Shown here one piece after another: positions 32,392 through 45,600 of a stretch of 64,000 nt of DNA. Location of the stretch: the NCBI GenBank assembly GCA_002104985.1, contig MCGO01000091.1, positions 62,001 through 126,000 on the forward strand. The letters run 5' to 3'. Numbering within the stretch: the stretch's first letter is position 1; each line of letters starts with the position of its first letter. The notes under the pieces were generated by a model that made no database searches, was not told the origin of the DNA, and worked only from the letters and a program-made list of their open reading frames with translations. This DNA comes from Rhizoclosmatium globosum (Eukaryota; Chytridiomycota; Chytridiomycetes; Chytridiales; Chytriomycetaceae). The position numbers and the translations under genes are program-made.

Positions 32392-35300
32392 ATGCAACAA
32401 TTCAAGCAACTTCTTCATCGCGTGGGCAATAAGCGACGGGGCACCAGCCTTGAACGAGACCGAACCTTCAGCGAGTGGGTTGATCCATCTTCTTGCCAAC
32501 GAATCAACTACTAATAACCTATCAATCAACCAGTCTTTCTGTCACAACCCTTCAAGTTACCCACTCAGACCACTCAGACCACCTTAACCAACTAGAACAA
32601 CTAGAACAAGCAACGTACTCAAAGTGTCTTGTTTGCAACTGGTCCAACTGGGTCGCTCTTGTTCCATCAAATCTTTCGTCTTCAGCCACCCCAAATCTTG
32701 CTTTGATTGCCGCCTTTCTCGCCCAATTGGATGCCTTCACTTCATCGTGTGATTTGTGTCGCTCGCTTCCGCTTGTTGCTCTGGTCGGCTCAACGGGCGC
32801 CGGGAAGAGTACTGTCCTGAACCTCCTCGCCCAGTGTGACGTGATTCCTCAAACTCAAGTAAATACTCTCTCCTTTTATTATTTTTACTTACTTATTTAA
32901 TGAAATATTAATGTACTTTTAGGTCAACGGCTCAACTACCCTGCACTTCCCCTCCCCTCTCTCTCTTGTCTCCGCAAATTCAAATTCGGCTACTCTCTTG
33001 CCTTCTATTCATACCTCCCTCTCTTCTGTACTCATTGATTTTCCTGGGTTTGGAGATACAAGGCCAGGTGCTACGGAATTTGTTCAACGGGTTCTCATGT
33101 CTCGTCTTTTGAATCAAGGTACTTTGGGTTTATGAGTGTGCAAGTGTGGCGAGTAGGCGAGCTTAGCGAGCGTAGCGAGCAAGTGATTAAAAAAAAGTGG
33201 GAATCTAGAAGTGTGAAGCGCCAGCGAACAATCTTTTGCGAGAAGCGAATTGCGAGATGCGAATACGTGCATAGGCGTAGCGAGACCATGAGCGGAACTC
33301 GTGATATTTATAATAAGATTGTCGAGTGAACGGTGCCATCAAAATTATGTTCAACACGCGGACTAATATCTTATTCGTTGTGTCGTGTATGTAGGAAGAC
33401 CCAATGTCCAAGTTGTGCTTGTGAAATCTGTTCTCATGGATCGTGATGTTGAGTGGATGCGTGTGCTTGATTCACCGTTTTGTACTGGGGGCTCTGTTTG
33501 TTTAGTGTTGACTAAGGTATGTAGCTGTTTCTTTATTTGATGAACCCATTGCTCAACAAATACTGACAATTTGATGGTACAGGCGAAACCAAAGACATCG
33601 ACAGTGTGGACAGACTACTTGGACGAATCTACCCCTCCTGATTTGAAGAGCCGTCTCATGAAAAAGTTTCCATCACTCCCTACAATCAAGATGATGCAGC
33701 CCGAGTTTTACAAAGATTTGCAAAAAGACCTGCAAAGCACATTCTTGACACAACTTGTCAGTGTATTGACCAGAATGCCAGGAACTCGAGTAAAAGGAAT
33801 GGTACCGCCGAGTCCAGCATTGCTAACATTTGCAGCTGACAGTGTAGCGCGAGTTCGAGAAAACATTATAACGGAACTGAGTGCTCGGTTGGAACAGTCT
33901 TTTTTGACGTATCAGTTTCAACCTTACAACTTGAGTGTGAGCATCTTAGAATATTTGTCTTTTCCAGAGAAACTAATTATTCTATCTGTCAGGCCATCAA
34001 AAATCTACTTTGCAGTACATACAAAACTCCGACTCCACTCTTGGGTGCCTTAAAAATGCTTGGAATGCTTACAGACCCGATTCCACCCACCTCCCCTGCA
34101 TCCTCTCCCTACCAACAACAGCCAGACCCTCTCTTCCAATACGCACACTACTGGTCCCTCTTTGTAACAACCGGCCTAACTCCAACAGACCCTCCACTCA
34201 CCCTCGGAAACTTTGTCCACCCCCCAATCCTCGAAAAGCTAACCCAAGTAACAACAACAACCCCACAAACCCCCTCCGCATCCCTCCACCTCGCCCCCGA
34301 AATGCCTCTCCACGCAAAACTCCTCCTCTGGACAGAAACCCGCGAAACATTCCACCTCGAATACGTCAGCTACAAAGGCCAACTCGAAGTCCTCCTTTCA
34401 CAGAGCCGCGCTGGCAGAGGCGACCCGTACGGCGTGCATATCGCTGAGGCGAGGCGGTTAGTCGAGTTCCGGCTTGACCGGTGTCGGTGGATGGAAGAAG
34501 CGTGGTGTCTTGTCGCACGCGCGTTGCAACAGGTCATGGATAAACCGCGCGTGCGTGGCGACGACGATGCTGAGAGCGACGCTATGGAGATGGACGTCTT
34601 GAATGCTGGTGGGCGGAAAGAGAAGGACTGGGATTTCGAGTTTTTGGGGAAATTGATGAATGAGGATGCGTTGAGAGAGTTGTTGAAGTTGGGGTTGGAG
34701 AGTCGTGGGCGGTTGGGGGATCTTGTGATGGTGTTGGGTGGAGTTGGTGCGACGGGGGCTGCTGCTGTTATGGAAGGGGTTACTGGGGTGGTTACTGGGG
34801 GTGTTATGAAGGGAGGTGCGAGCGCTGGAGCGGGTGCTATTGGGGAAGGGGTTGCTGTTGGGAGTGGAATGACTGGAATGGGTGTTGCTGCTGCTGGTGC
34901 GGCGGTATTAACGGTGGTTGCTGTTGCTGCTGTCGCAGGATATGTGTACGTGCAAAGTCAACGACAAAAGCAGTTGAATGAAGGCGGTGTGATTGGGTTG
35001 GACTTTTCTGAGTATGGTTTGGAAAAAGAGGTCTGGCTGATGGTTATGAAGGTCTTGAACGAAGTGGAAAGAGGAGATCCAGGTATGAATTTTTCTTCTT
35101 TTCTTGGTCAATATCGCTGATGCGTGGGATATAGCTGTTGTTGCGGCGTCCAAGATTGACAATCTGTTCAAAGTTTATGAAGAAAAGTTCTCATGGGACC
35201 TTGTCGAAAAACGCAGAGTGATTGATGTCAGATTCCTCGAAATGAAGGACGTAAAGGTGGATGCTGAAGACACGCAAAGCGTCGTCAAGTCTTGGGTCAA

Positions 35301-36544
35301 TGTTGTTGCAGCAAACCAAAAGCTCATGCATACGATTGTCAGCAAATTGAAGGGCCGCGCCAGGAATGTATCTGGTTGTAGTTTTATGGAGCATTCTTTA
35401 GTCGAAGAATACCGATTCTTCCCTGTCACGGCTTCTTGCTGTGGATACTTCAGTACATCCGGCGCTAAACGTTGTGTCAACTGTAATCACTACTTCCACG
35501 ATTCGCCGGGCAATAAGCCATGTCTGATTGCAGCTCGAGCCATTCTCTGCAAGGACTTGATGCAGAATCCAGAGCAATCGCAGGAAAGAAACAGCGTTAA
35601 AGTATATTTCTATGATGACAAGAGCTTCCCGGTGGTGGATTGGAACCGTCTCCCGAATCCATATAAACACGAAGCTGTGAAACTTAGTGCAGCCATTTAT
35701 TCTGCGAGAGACAGAGAAGCCTTGGGTGTTGTCACCGAGTTTATTAAGGAGGATAACATCATGTATTTCGTGACTGTCGTTGATGGGATTGCATATGTTG
35801 TGTTTCGAGGAACAGAACCGTCGTCAACACAAAACTGGCTGGCTAATGTCACGTTTGCTTTGGCGGAATTTGAACAATGTAGTTTCCATTCAGGATATTT
35901 GAGGATATGTCAGCAGCTCTTGGACGCAGTATGGCAACGAGTGTTGGATTTAGAATGCACTCAAGTTGTTTTTACGGGACATAGTTTGGGCGGCGCGCTT
36001 GCGCACACGATGCACCTGCTCTGTCTCTTGACCAAGTTTGAAAGCACAAGTTTGCCCATCATATCGATTGGGTTTGGATCCCCTCCTCCATTTGGAAAGA
36101 AGACGATTGCTTTCTTTGAGGAACACAAGCTGCAAGGACGGTTCATCACGTTCTGTAACCAAGGAGGTTTGTTCTTTTGTTTTCTCTCCTTTAATCGCAT
36201 TGGAATTAATCTTTGATTCAGACCCAGTTCCTATGGCATTCAAGGCTGTTGAATACTTTGAACAACAATTGTCCACAACCACGGCCATCTCGCCAGATTT
36301 CAAAACAGCGCTCAATATTGCGACATTCATTCCAAAAGTCATGAGCCAGGCATACGCGTATCTTGGAACATTTGTCTTTTTCGATGCGAGTGTCAGAAAT
36401 TTGATGGCTAGTGGGGAACAAGCGGTGTTGTGGAATCATGAAGCAGTAAGTAAATGGATGAGCATCACGCGGTTGGATGAATGTTCGGTGGACAAGCATC
36501 ACATTACACGATATTGCAAGTTTGTGGAGGCACAATATATATAA
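32392..36544 (+). CDS. Predicted GTPase - membrane helix - zinc-finger-like - class 3 lipase fusion protein
   Basis: One long reading frame is joined by short introns plus one 276-nt intron (33119-33394). First part: a GTPase of the TRAFAC/AIG-IRG-like kind, with P-loop LVGSTGAGKSTVLNLL, a following Thr pair (NGSTTLHF), switch II DFPGFGDT, and a G4-like LVLTKAKPK that lacks the usual Asp. Middle: a helical region, then a Gly/Ala/Val-rich stretch ending in a membrane helix (AAAVLTVVAVAAVAGYVYVQ, about 34880-34950). Next: a Cys-rich motif (SCCGYF, RCVNCNHYFHD, PC) that could bind zinc. Last: an intact lipase_3 domain with VVFRGTE, the nucleophile elbow GHSLGGALAH, NQGDPVP (acid) and KHHITRYC (His). 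The start at 32392 needs a 59-nt intron (32475-32533) and is inferred; no Met occurs in the open exon before the P-loop. It ends 132 nt before the IP3 receptor ATG, on the same strand. Confidence 0.75.
33119..33394 (+). repeat. Long intron carrying a GTAGCGAG-rich repeat
   Basis: This 276-nt intron is about five times the usual length here. From about 33148 it contains repeated GCGAG/TAGCGAG units (GGCGAGCTTAGCGAGCGTAGCGAGC, then GCGAGAAGCGAATTGCGAG, GGCGTAGCGAG, ATGAGCGGA). The same vocabulary occurs in the 62263-62758 intron. It interrupts the GTPase domain after RLLNQ. Confidence 0.7.
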
Positions 36545-36676
36545 AGAGTATTATTCCTTCTTTCCTCTGGTTTTGTAAATCTGTGAATCGAGAGTGCCTT
36601 ATTTGCAGCAAGACAAAGTGGAAATCCCTTGCTGATTTTGCAAGAATCTCAATCGCCTTTGAAAGACCCAAACTAA

Positions 36677-39600
36677 ATGAAGTCGCGCGAGTCAACGAGC
36701 TCTGCAAACCGAGTTAAGACCTTTTTCACAATATCAAGGACGTCGAACTCTGTCCTACCAAACAAAGACAAAGACGAACCTCAGTCTCCACAGTCTCCTC
36801 CATCCTCTCAGTCCCCAAAAGCACAACGAAGACAATCTGGAGGAGCTCAGGTTGGTTATCCTATTCCTTTCTTTCACTTATTCTTTAATATGATTTATCC
36901 GTTCTTATTTATGCATTTATCATCTCTCGTTCCATCAACATCAAAAACTATTCTCTTATTTCATTTGACAGGGTTCGATGGTTCCGATATCGACTGGAAC
37001 GGCTCCTCCGCCACTTCCTGTGCCAATGTCTGCATCTGCACCTGCATCTGTACCCACTGCAAATCTGGCGGGACGGGACCCAGTCGCTCTTGGGCCCGCA
37101 CAATCAAAGTCGCTTCTTTCTGGGCCAAACAGACGCGTACAACCCATCGCTCAAATGTAGTACATCAACATTAATTAATTTAATTCTGTTTCTAACTCTT
37201 TCCTCCCTTTCAATGCTTTCTTATTCGTAGGTACTCACCACCAGCCACAGATCGCTTCCTTCAGCTTGGAGACGAAGTATCCCTTGTTTCTGATCACGGT
37301 GGAATGCTTTTTGCTGATGGCCAAGTAAAGAAACGGGCTTATGTTTTGGGTGAGTGGAGAAGTGGGTCATGACTCATATACAAATCACCCCTTTTGAATA
37401 TCCACTGAAACCTTATGAAAAATCAGACAATTGGAACCCACGTCTTGCTTCAATGGGCGATCAAATGAAGTCTGTTTTTCGCATCGAGCCTCAAATGGCG
37501 TATCGAGAGCATAAGGTTGTTATCATGTTCAGGAAATCCGTTTTATTTATCGTTTTTTTCTGTGTCGACTAGGCTTTCAGACAAGCGACTATTCATGAAG
37601 TTGACGATGATTTGTTTTTTCAAGACATCCTGCAACGCCCTGTGGCAACGAAAGACGGATTTGACTTGGCACATGTCGAGCAGTTGAAGCAATCGGCTAT
37701 GCTGGAGGCCTATTCAAACGAAATGGATTTCCTGAGATTACGAGGAACTACTGGTACGTACGTTTACAAGAATTTGGCGTTCTTACTGTTTAAAATTATC
37801 GCAGTTATTTACGGCAGTCTCGTACAATTGTATAACATGCACACAAAGAGCTACCTATCCGTTAATTCAAGAGAGACTTGTTATAATGAGCCCACGGCTA
37901 TGCCAATCGAAATGGAAAAGAACCTTAGACGGGAATGTTTATTTCGAATTATGCCAAAGTTTAGAATTCGTGCTGACGGAGAACCCGTCCGAGTCGGTGA
38001 TGTAGTTGTCTTCCGTTCTGTGGCTACAGAAGCACACTTGAATCATGGTATAGACGGCATCTTTCACTCAAACTATGCCTAACCTAAAAAATAGCCAAGT
38101 TCAAGTTTAACAATGACACGGCCATGATTCCAATGACTGGACAAGAGTACTTTGAATCGCCATCGAAAATCCCCACAACACTTGACATTCGTGAAGCATG
38201 TGTATCAATGCCCCATCATGGTTGGGCAATCAAAGTATTTAGAACAGCCCAAACAGCCGACTTTATCCCAACAATCCATCCTCAACACATAATGAATGCA
38301 TCTACTAGCGCTCCAATTATTACAGCACCATCTCCTACTGCTACCACTCCTGGAACTCCAACAACCCCCACGCAACAGCCAACACAATCTGCCCCTCTTC
38401 CAACTATATCCCCACTTCCATCTGCAAGCGCATTTGTCAATCGAATCATTCAAGGCGGAAAGTTTATCAGACTCTACCATAAAGAGCATTCAGGATACCT
38501 TGCCTGTCCACCGTTTCTATCCCTTGCGGAATCAACGTACCTCGCTGGCGGTGTAGATGAACGAAAAATCCAGCTCTTGGAGTATCATTTCGATCCTTTG
38601 AATCCACAGGATGGAAGCTCGTGTCTCAGTCTTTGGCAGGTTGAAGTCGTTACTGATGCGATGAATGGCGAAGCTGTGGAATGGGGATCACTTATCCGTC
38701 TACGTCATGCAGCGAGCAACATGTACTTACGAGTGAGGAGTGAATATGAGGTGTCTGGGGAGAGTGGAGAGAGTGCCGGTGTTCTGGTTGATTTGACGTG
38801 TGTTCCTGGTCCTCCAGCAAATGAAGCGCTGGAGGCAAACAGAGAAAGTGCAGGAGATATGAATGCGGCGAGAAGTGGTGGTCTGGAAAAGGATCCAACA
38901 GTGTTTGTGTTTGGACAAGTAAATGCTGAGACAGTGAGCAGTGTTCATGCAGGAGCGTATTTAAGGATACAGCATTATGCGACGGGTACCTGGCTGCATC
39001 CTGTGCGCGCGAGGGGTGGGGATGTTTATGTACCGAGAGTTCAGAGACCTGGTGTCGTAGAATCTGTTGCTGACAAGATGGCGTACTTTGTTGTGGCTAG
39101 TTATGAAAATCATATGGATGATTGTAAGATTCTTTGATGTTTCCGATCACTTAAAATACTAACCTTTTTCAAATAGACTTTTCTGTCTCGTTGGCAGAGC
39201 CAGAATTGGTCGATCGTTTCAATTTTGTGCATTCATTTGTGCCCTGGGTTTTACAATTTGTTGCACAATCGCGCAGTTTGTCGGAAGTGAAATCTGGCTT
39301 GTATCCCATCAAGTCAAAGGAAGATCGTACCTTGCGAATGATCCTATCTTCTCTGATATATTTCTGTACCAAGTCTCAGACGATAGACCCTTTGAAACGT
39401 GAGGGGACTCCGATATTACGTAAGATATCTGTGATAATATACACAATTTTTAAAGCCTTTGACGACAGTGCATCAAACGCTTCTTCGTGAGACTTCAATC
39501 ATTGATATTATTCTTAAGTTTTTGAGCTTTCCTTTTCATCCTGAGGAACGTTTGGTTCTACAGACTTCGTTGTATGAGCTTGAGACAGGACTCTCTGGCG

Positions 39601-42600
39601 ATGATCTTCGAGTTAGCTCGCGGTCACCTCGCCCCAGACCCACTTCTATGATGAATTTCAAAGTCACTGTATCTGTTTCTGATGCCGAAGGAGATGATTC
39701 TCCGATTGTCCGTCAACGGCATAGTGACGTGATTCCAGCCTCAGTATCAAGAATATCAGCAAGCCCACAGGCGATTCGAGCGAACAGCCCTGATACCGTC
39801 ATAAAACCAGTCCGTGGAAGCCAAGAAAGCATAAGCAACAGTGATGCTGTTATAGCTCTAGCTGACATAAAATCGGGAAAGCAAGAAGTCTTAGTTCGTA
39901 TCTTCAAGTATATATATCGCGTCCTTAAGCAGTTCCTCTTGGGAAGCGAGCATACGAATCAGAGTCATTTAGCTGACAAGTTCATGATTATGAGTGAGCA
40001 TATTGATTTGAATGTTGGCGCAGCAGATACACTCATGCAATTAATTGACGGAAATCCAACAATTGTTCAAAAAATCAGTTCCACACAGATTGAGAGCTTC
40101 ATCACACTGTTGGCAAGAGATCGAAACCCATCGTATGTCAATTTCTTGATTGCCATGTGTTGGTGCGATGGTGTTGCAATGCCTTCTCATCAATTCGATA
40201 TTGCTCAAAAACTGTTAGGACCTGCACATCCCGAAAACGGCGAAGTTGAAGATACAGCGTATCCCATACATTTGTTCAAGACGCGCCTGGTAGGAGGAAA
40301 GTTGCTGGAAGTTCTTCCTGCCACGGAAAAGATATTTCGGCGATGGGTCCCTTTACAAGAACTTTGTGTCAAAGCTGGGAACGTTCCTACACCTACAGTT
40401 CGCCCTATCAGCTCATTACAGGCTGCTGCTGAGCGGCGAAGAACCATGAGTACGAAAAAATCGGCTTCAGAGCTGTTGGCTTCAAAACTTGATGGTGGTG
40501 CCAAAAAGGGAATTCCAAACCGAGCTTCAATTGCGGCATACTTTGAATCCATGCTAAAGCTCTACAAGGCACTTTGCATGGGGCAAAACTCAAGAGTCAT
40601 CAATTTGTTGCGGAATCGATGGAAGGTGTTGTCATTGGAGGAATGCTATGTTGGTTTGCGAGATGAAAATCTTCCTGAGACTGTGCGGGCCTTGTATGGA
40701 GATATAATGAGAGGTAATATTGCTGATTTTTAATTATTTTTCTAAGGGTTTTTGGTCATAGTGGCATTTGTCGATAAGTATCCGATCGCACCTTTCATTT
40801 CCGACTATGTATTTCCGATGGAAACAATAGAAAACCGCCCAACCTTTAGTTATATTCTAGAAGACGCGGCCATTGATAACGGAGAGGAGGATGACTCGAT
40901 TTTATTGAAAACAGCTGAATGGGCCGCGGGGTATTTAAAAAAGAACTCAGTTCATGTTGCCGAAGAAACCGACAAAAACCAGATGACTTTGAGCGTTCTA
41001 CGCTTAACTAAATTTTTGGTGCTATCTGGGTATGTTCGCGAAGAGGAGCGCGTGAAAGACTTGTTCCGAATTTTGATGATGGTTTTGGATGGGAAAACCG
41101 ATGTCCTGTGAGTTACTTTCAGGGTTATTTGCATTCTCATGTAGATCTTAGTGATAAAAATATGCTTGGCTTCACTGAAGACGAACGTGCAAAGACTCCT
41201 TGGGCTTTGAAGAATCGATTTGAGTTTAACGAAATGACACAGCCAATCATTTACTCCAAGATAGAAATTTGTCTCATTATGGAGAAACTTGTACAGCTTC
41301 GATTGGAAATGCGATGTTATCTATTACTATACTATTGGCAGGATTATTTTAAGTTTGTTCTCATCTGATTTTAATGCGTTCTTAAATTTCCTTTTAGAAC
41401 TCCTCGAAAGAATTTGTTGGTTGGATCAAATGACGCCGCGTTAGGGTTTCAGAATGTTCAGTCGTTGCTTTCATCAATTTTTGATGAAACTGCGTATTTT
41501 CGACTTCGCGATGTTCTCAGTCCCATCTTACTCGAGCTTCTTCGCTACGATAACGCTAAATTAAAACAAAATGCGATGCGACTCCTGCACAGATTGTTCA
41601 GCTCAATCGAAGAGTTGATTGATATTTCTCAGATTTCAGTGGTGCTAAATGAACCGGATCACATAACTTCATACGATTGGATTAAGAATCAACTTCTCGT
41701 TTTCATTCAAAACGGGGTGGGAACAGCAACTGCCTTTGAGTCGTCAGAGCCTGTTATTTTGGGCGGAATCAATTTTGAGACTGCATCTACCATTAATTCC
41801 TTGTTACTTGATCTTGGGCATCTCTGTGTTGTTGGCTCGAAAACGACAGGAACTAAGTCTACGGATGTTGTGGTAAAAGCAGAGTCCTTAGAAAATGGAG
41901 GACACGTTGCGCCAGATGTCATCACTCAAGTTGTGATAAGAAATATTGGGATCCATAATTGGGTTCTACTCATGCTCAAAAACCGTCTTTCACACGCCAT
42001 CGCAAACGAATCAAGCAAGCTACCTCATGTTTTGCGAAACGTTGGACGAGTTTCGTCTCCTGGAGTGTCAGCAGATTCGAGAGCAAGTCGCGAACGCGAT
42101 GAAATCGGTTCAATCGATAGCGTGGCTATCGGACAAGCGTCGGTGCACTCGTCAATGAATGACCTTTCCACACCATTGAAAACAATTCAGTCACAGATCC
42201 TTCTGTCTGCTTTTAATTTCCTGTTACGATTTGCTACGGGTAACAAACAACATATGGCATTGCTTTTCGATCAGTTTGATTTGTTAGTTGAAAGTACAAA
42301 TCCCCGCCTTTGTGGAGCATCACCTGAAGTTTCAAAACAATGTGTTGAAGTCCTCGGCTTGATCCTCTCCCAAAATATTGAAATCTGTTCACGAATAACC
42401 GAACATCATGTCACTCAAATTCTTGAGCTTTCCCACGGCCGTCGATTTGAGTACATCAGACTCTTAAAGAGTATCATTCGAGTTGAAGGGAAGATCTTGA
42501 AACGGAACCAAAGTTTGGTTCTGAAGCAACTTCTCGAAAATCGCAAGCTATACATGAATTTGACCAGTTTATTCAATCATTTTGAGCTTGATTTAATGGA

Positions 42601-45600
42601 AGACTCAAAGAGAGAAGAATGGAAGAGTAAAGAAGGCCTGGAATACATTGTGTCACCTTTGACCCTAAGACGTTCTCTATCCACGAATGTGAACAATCTT
42701 GGTAGTATGTTGGATATCAAGCCTTTCAATTCAATCAACGCGAGATATAATTCTCATTCCGTGAATTCTAATCGAGAACATTCACCAGCGCATTCGCCAT
42801 CAGCACAGCGGCTTAAAGCCGCAACAGTCCCAATTGAATACTTCGAAGACTTGATACTTTTGCTTGCAGAATGCTGTGAGGAAAGAAACTATATGATGCA
42901 GCTGGTATGTGGTTGACGTTGGCTTAGATATGCATTGATAAGTGACCTAGATGTGCCAAACTGTTGTTTCGATCAGCGAGATCCTGTCGATAATGAACTC
43001 GCACACTGCGTCCTATTCTCTGAAGAGTGCTTTTGCGACACTTCTTGTCACTGCATATATGGAAGCAACTGGAGAAGAAGACAACGAAAAACACCCTGAA
43101 AGGATACATAAGGACCCACGGGCATGGAGCTTTTTGGAATTTGTTGCAAGACTTGTCAAAGAAGTTAAAGTTGGTCTTCTTGAAAAGAAACCCTTACAAA
43201 ATGAAGTTGAAGCATTTTTGTTCAACGGGGGGCTGAAATTTGTGGTTGGCTTTTATAAATACTGTTTGGCAGGAACGTCAAACGACCATTCGAGCGTATT
43301 TGATTTATCCAGCGATCTTCTTGATGACCTTTCAGAGCTTTTAAAGATGTTTGAGCCGATAAAGTCGAAAATGAATATGGTCGTCCTAACAATTAAGGCG
43401 ATTGGAGCAGCTGGATTTGATGGAACCATTTGTCAACCTGATAAATACGAAACTTGGCGATTTGGTAGTACATCCGAACGCCGAAAAACAGTTGGATCAT
43501 TTTCTTACAACCAAGTTGGGGAGTTTTTCGAACATCAGAACGTTGTTGCTGTGAATAGAAGCCTCTTGGATCTCTTATCGAGAATTTATACTGATCCTTC
43601 AGTAAAAGCAATGAATGCGAAAGAGTTTACGATGCTTGGTAGGTACATTTGAAATGTGATTATTCTGATTTTACTTTAGCGGAGAAGTTTCACCTCAATG
43701 TGGACAAAAGGTTGTCGCAAAAAGACTTCACAGCTATGTGCGCCCCAACGAAATCACTTATTGAATTTCTTGAACAATCTGGAAATGGGTCTGCAACCCA
43801 AACTTCAGTTGCAACAAAACGGAGACATAAACGTCGTGCAGTCAAGCAAAGCCAAGATAACAATGAAATCAAATATGACATCAAGACGCTTAAAATCTTG
43901 GAATGGCTTGTCACTGAAGAAATTAATCAAGTTGATGAGATTGATCGCACAAAATATCCTGATAAATGGGCGAAAGCTGAGATGCGGAAAGTAAACGTCC
44001 AGAAACTATTGAGTGAATTAGGATGTACATTGATGGCAGAAAGATTGTTGACTTCGGAGCGTCCAGGTGTATTTTGCCCATCTTTACGTGTCCTCATCGT
44101 GTTGCTCGATGGTGGAAACAAAGATATCCAAAATACACTAGAAAGTTACTGGCTGGGTACAAGGTTTGCACCTTTTCTCTCTTGTATTTACTGACAGAAT
44201 AACTTAGGGAGGAACGATTTTTCTACTGTATTCACGAAACTATCAAGAAATTTGTGATTCAAGTACGAGAGACTCGTAGTCAGCAAGAAGCTCAGATTTT
44301 AAATGGCGACCCACGTTCAAGTGAATCTAATGGGGAAGAAGGCGCTGAATCCTCGCGCGGTATAAATAAGTCGAGATCAATGTTTTCTATCGACAGCCTT
44401 GATCAACCAACCGGATCAAGTTTCAATATTTCAAGCGCGAAAACTGTTAATCTAGTCGATTCTCCATCAGTCGCAGGTTCTGGTGGCATTGAAGATGGCG
44501 AATACAGTGCCATACGATCTGTCATGAGACTCCTACAACTCTTGGTTGAGGGCCATAACTTTAGAATACAGGAATATATGCGGGTACAGCCTGACAATAT
44601 TAAAACGTTCAATCTTATTCGCCAAGTTGTTGATTTCCTGCATTCTGTGGTATCCATCGATTCAGTTCAAATAATACCTGTTCTGATTCAAGTGTTTGAC
44701 ACTCTCATTGACTTATCGCAGGTATTTTGATGTCATATGAGTTTGGCGAGCTTCTAAACAATGAATTATAGGGCTGTTCACAAAATCAAGTGACAATCTT
44801 CCAGTCAAAAGTGGTTCATGCCGTGAACTACATCTGGGTTCAAAGCTATGCAGATTGCCCAGAAGACCAGGTTCTTGAATTGAAAGGAAAGGCCGCATTA
44901 TGTCTCCTTTCGCTTTTGGAGGATGATTCGGATGAAGATACTCGTGCTGTTTTTAAACAAATGGCTGCAATGTTCGACTTACGGGCTCTACTAAGTAATT
45001 TGTAAGCAAAGAATGCAATTTAAATGTTGATTGACTGAAATTGTTTAAAACAGGAATGATGTTCACAAATTGGTGACTGCAGCTGATGAAGAGAAACGTC
45101 GAAAATTTCAAACTCAAATCGATAACATGGCTAGAAAGGAAACTATTTTTAAGTTAATGTAAGGACCTAAAGTCAACGTTTAGTTCACTCATGATGAATC
45201 TTAGCCATTACCTCTTTCATCAAGGCAAAGAAATAAGCAAAGAGTTTGTGAACGAGATGTTGTACAGATGGAAACTGAAAGAAGCAAAGTCGCAAGATCA
45301 AATTACCTTTGTTGATAAGCATCCAGCAAGTTTAACGAAGTCAGATATTCCCGCTATTCGAGACTCCAACGTTGAACTGGACAGCGTCGAAATCAAGAAA
45401 GGACAGAGTGAATCAGAATCCGAGGAAACTCAGCCTTTACTGAAAACCGACCCTGAAATAGTACACCATATTCGCGACTCAGAAGCTGATATGACAAAAA
45501 ATTTACAGAAAGTCATTGATGAAATCAAAAAGGAGGAGGAGGATTCAACAGAATCCCAGGACGATGAAGGAACCTCGCCAAAGGAAACGGGTTTCATCTA

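Noticed and set aside
34041..34447. Pro/Arg/Asn-rich overlapping open frame (34010-34447)
   Set aside because: It is an out-of-frame shadow of the C-rich coding stretch of the GTPase-lipase gene.
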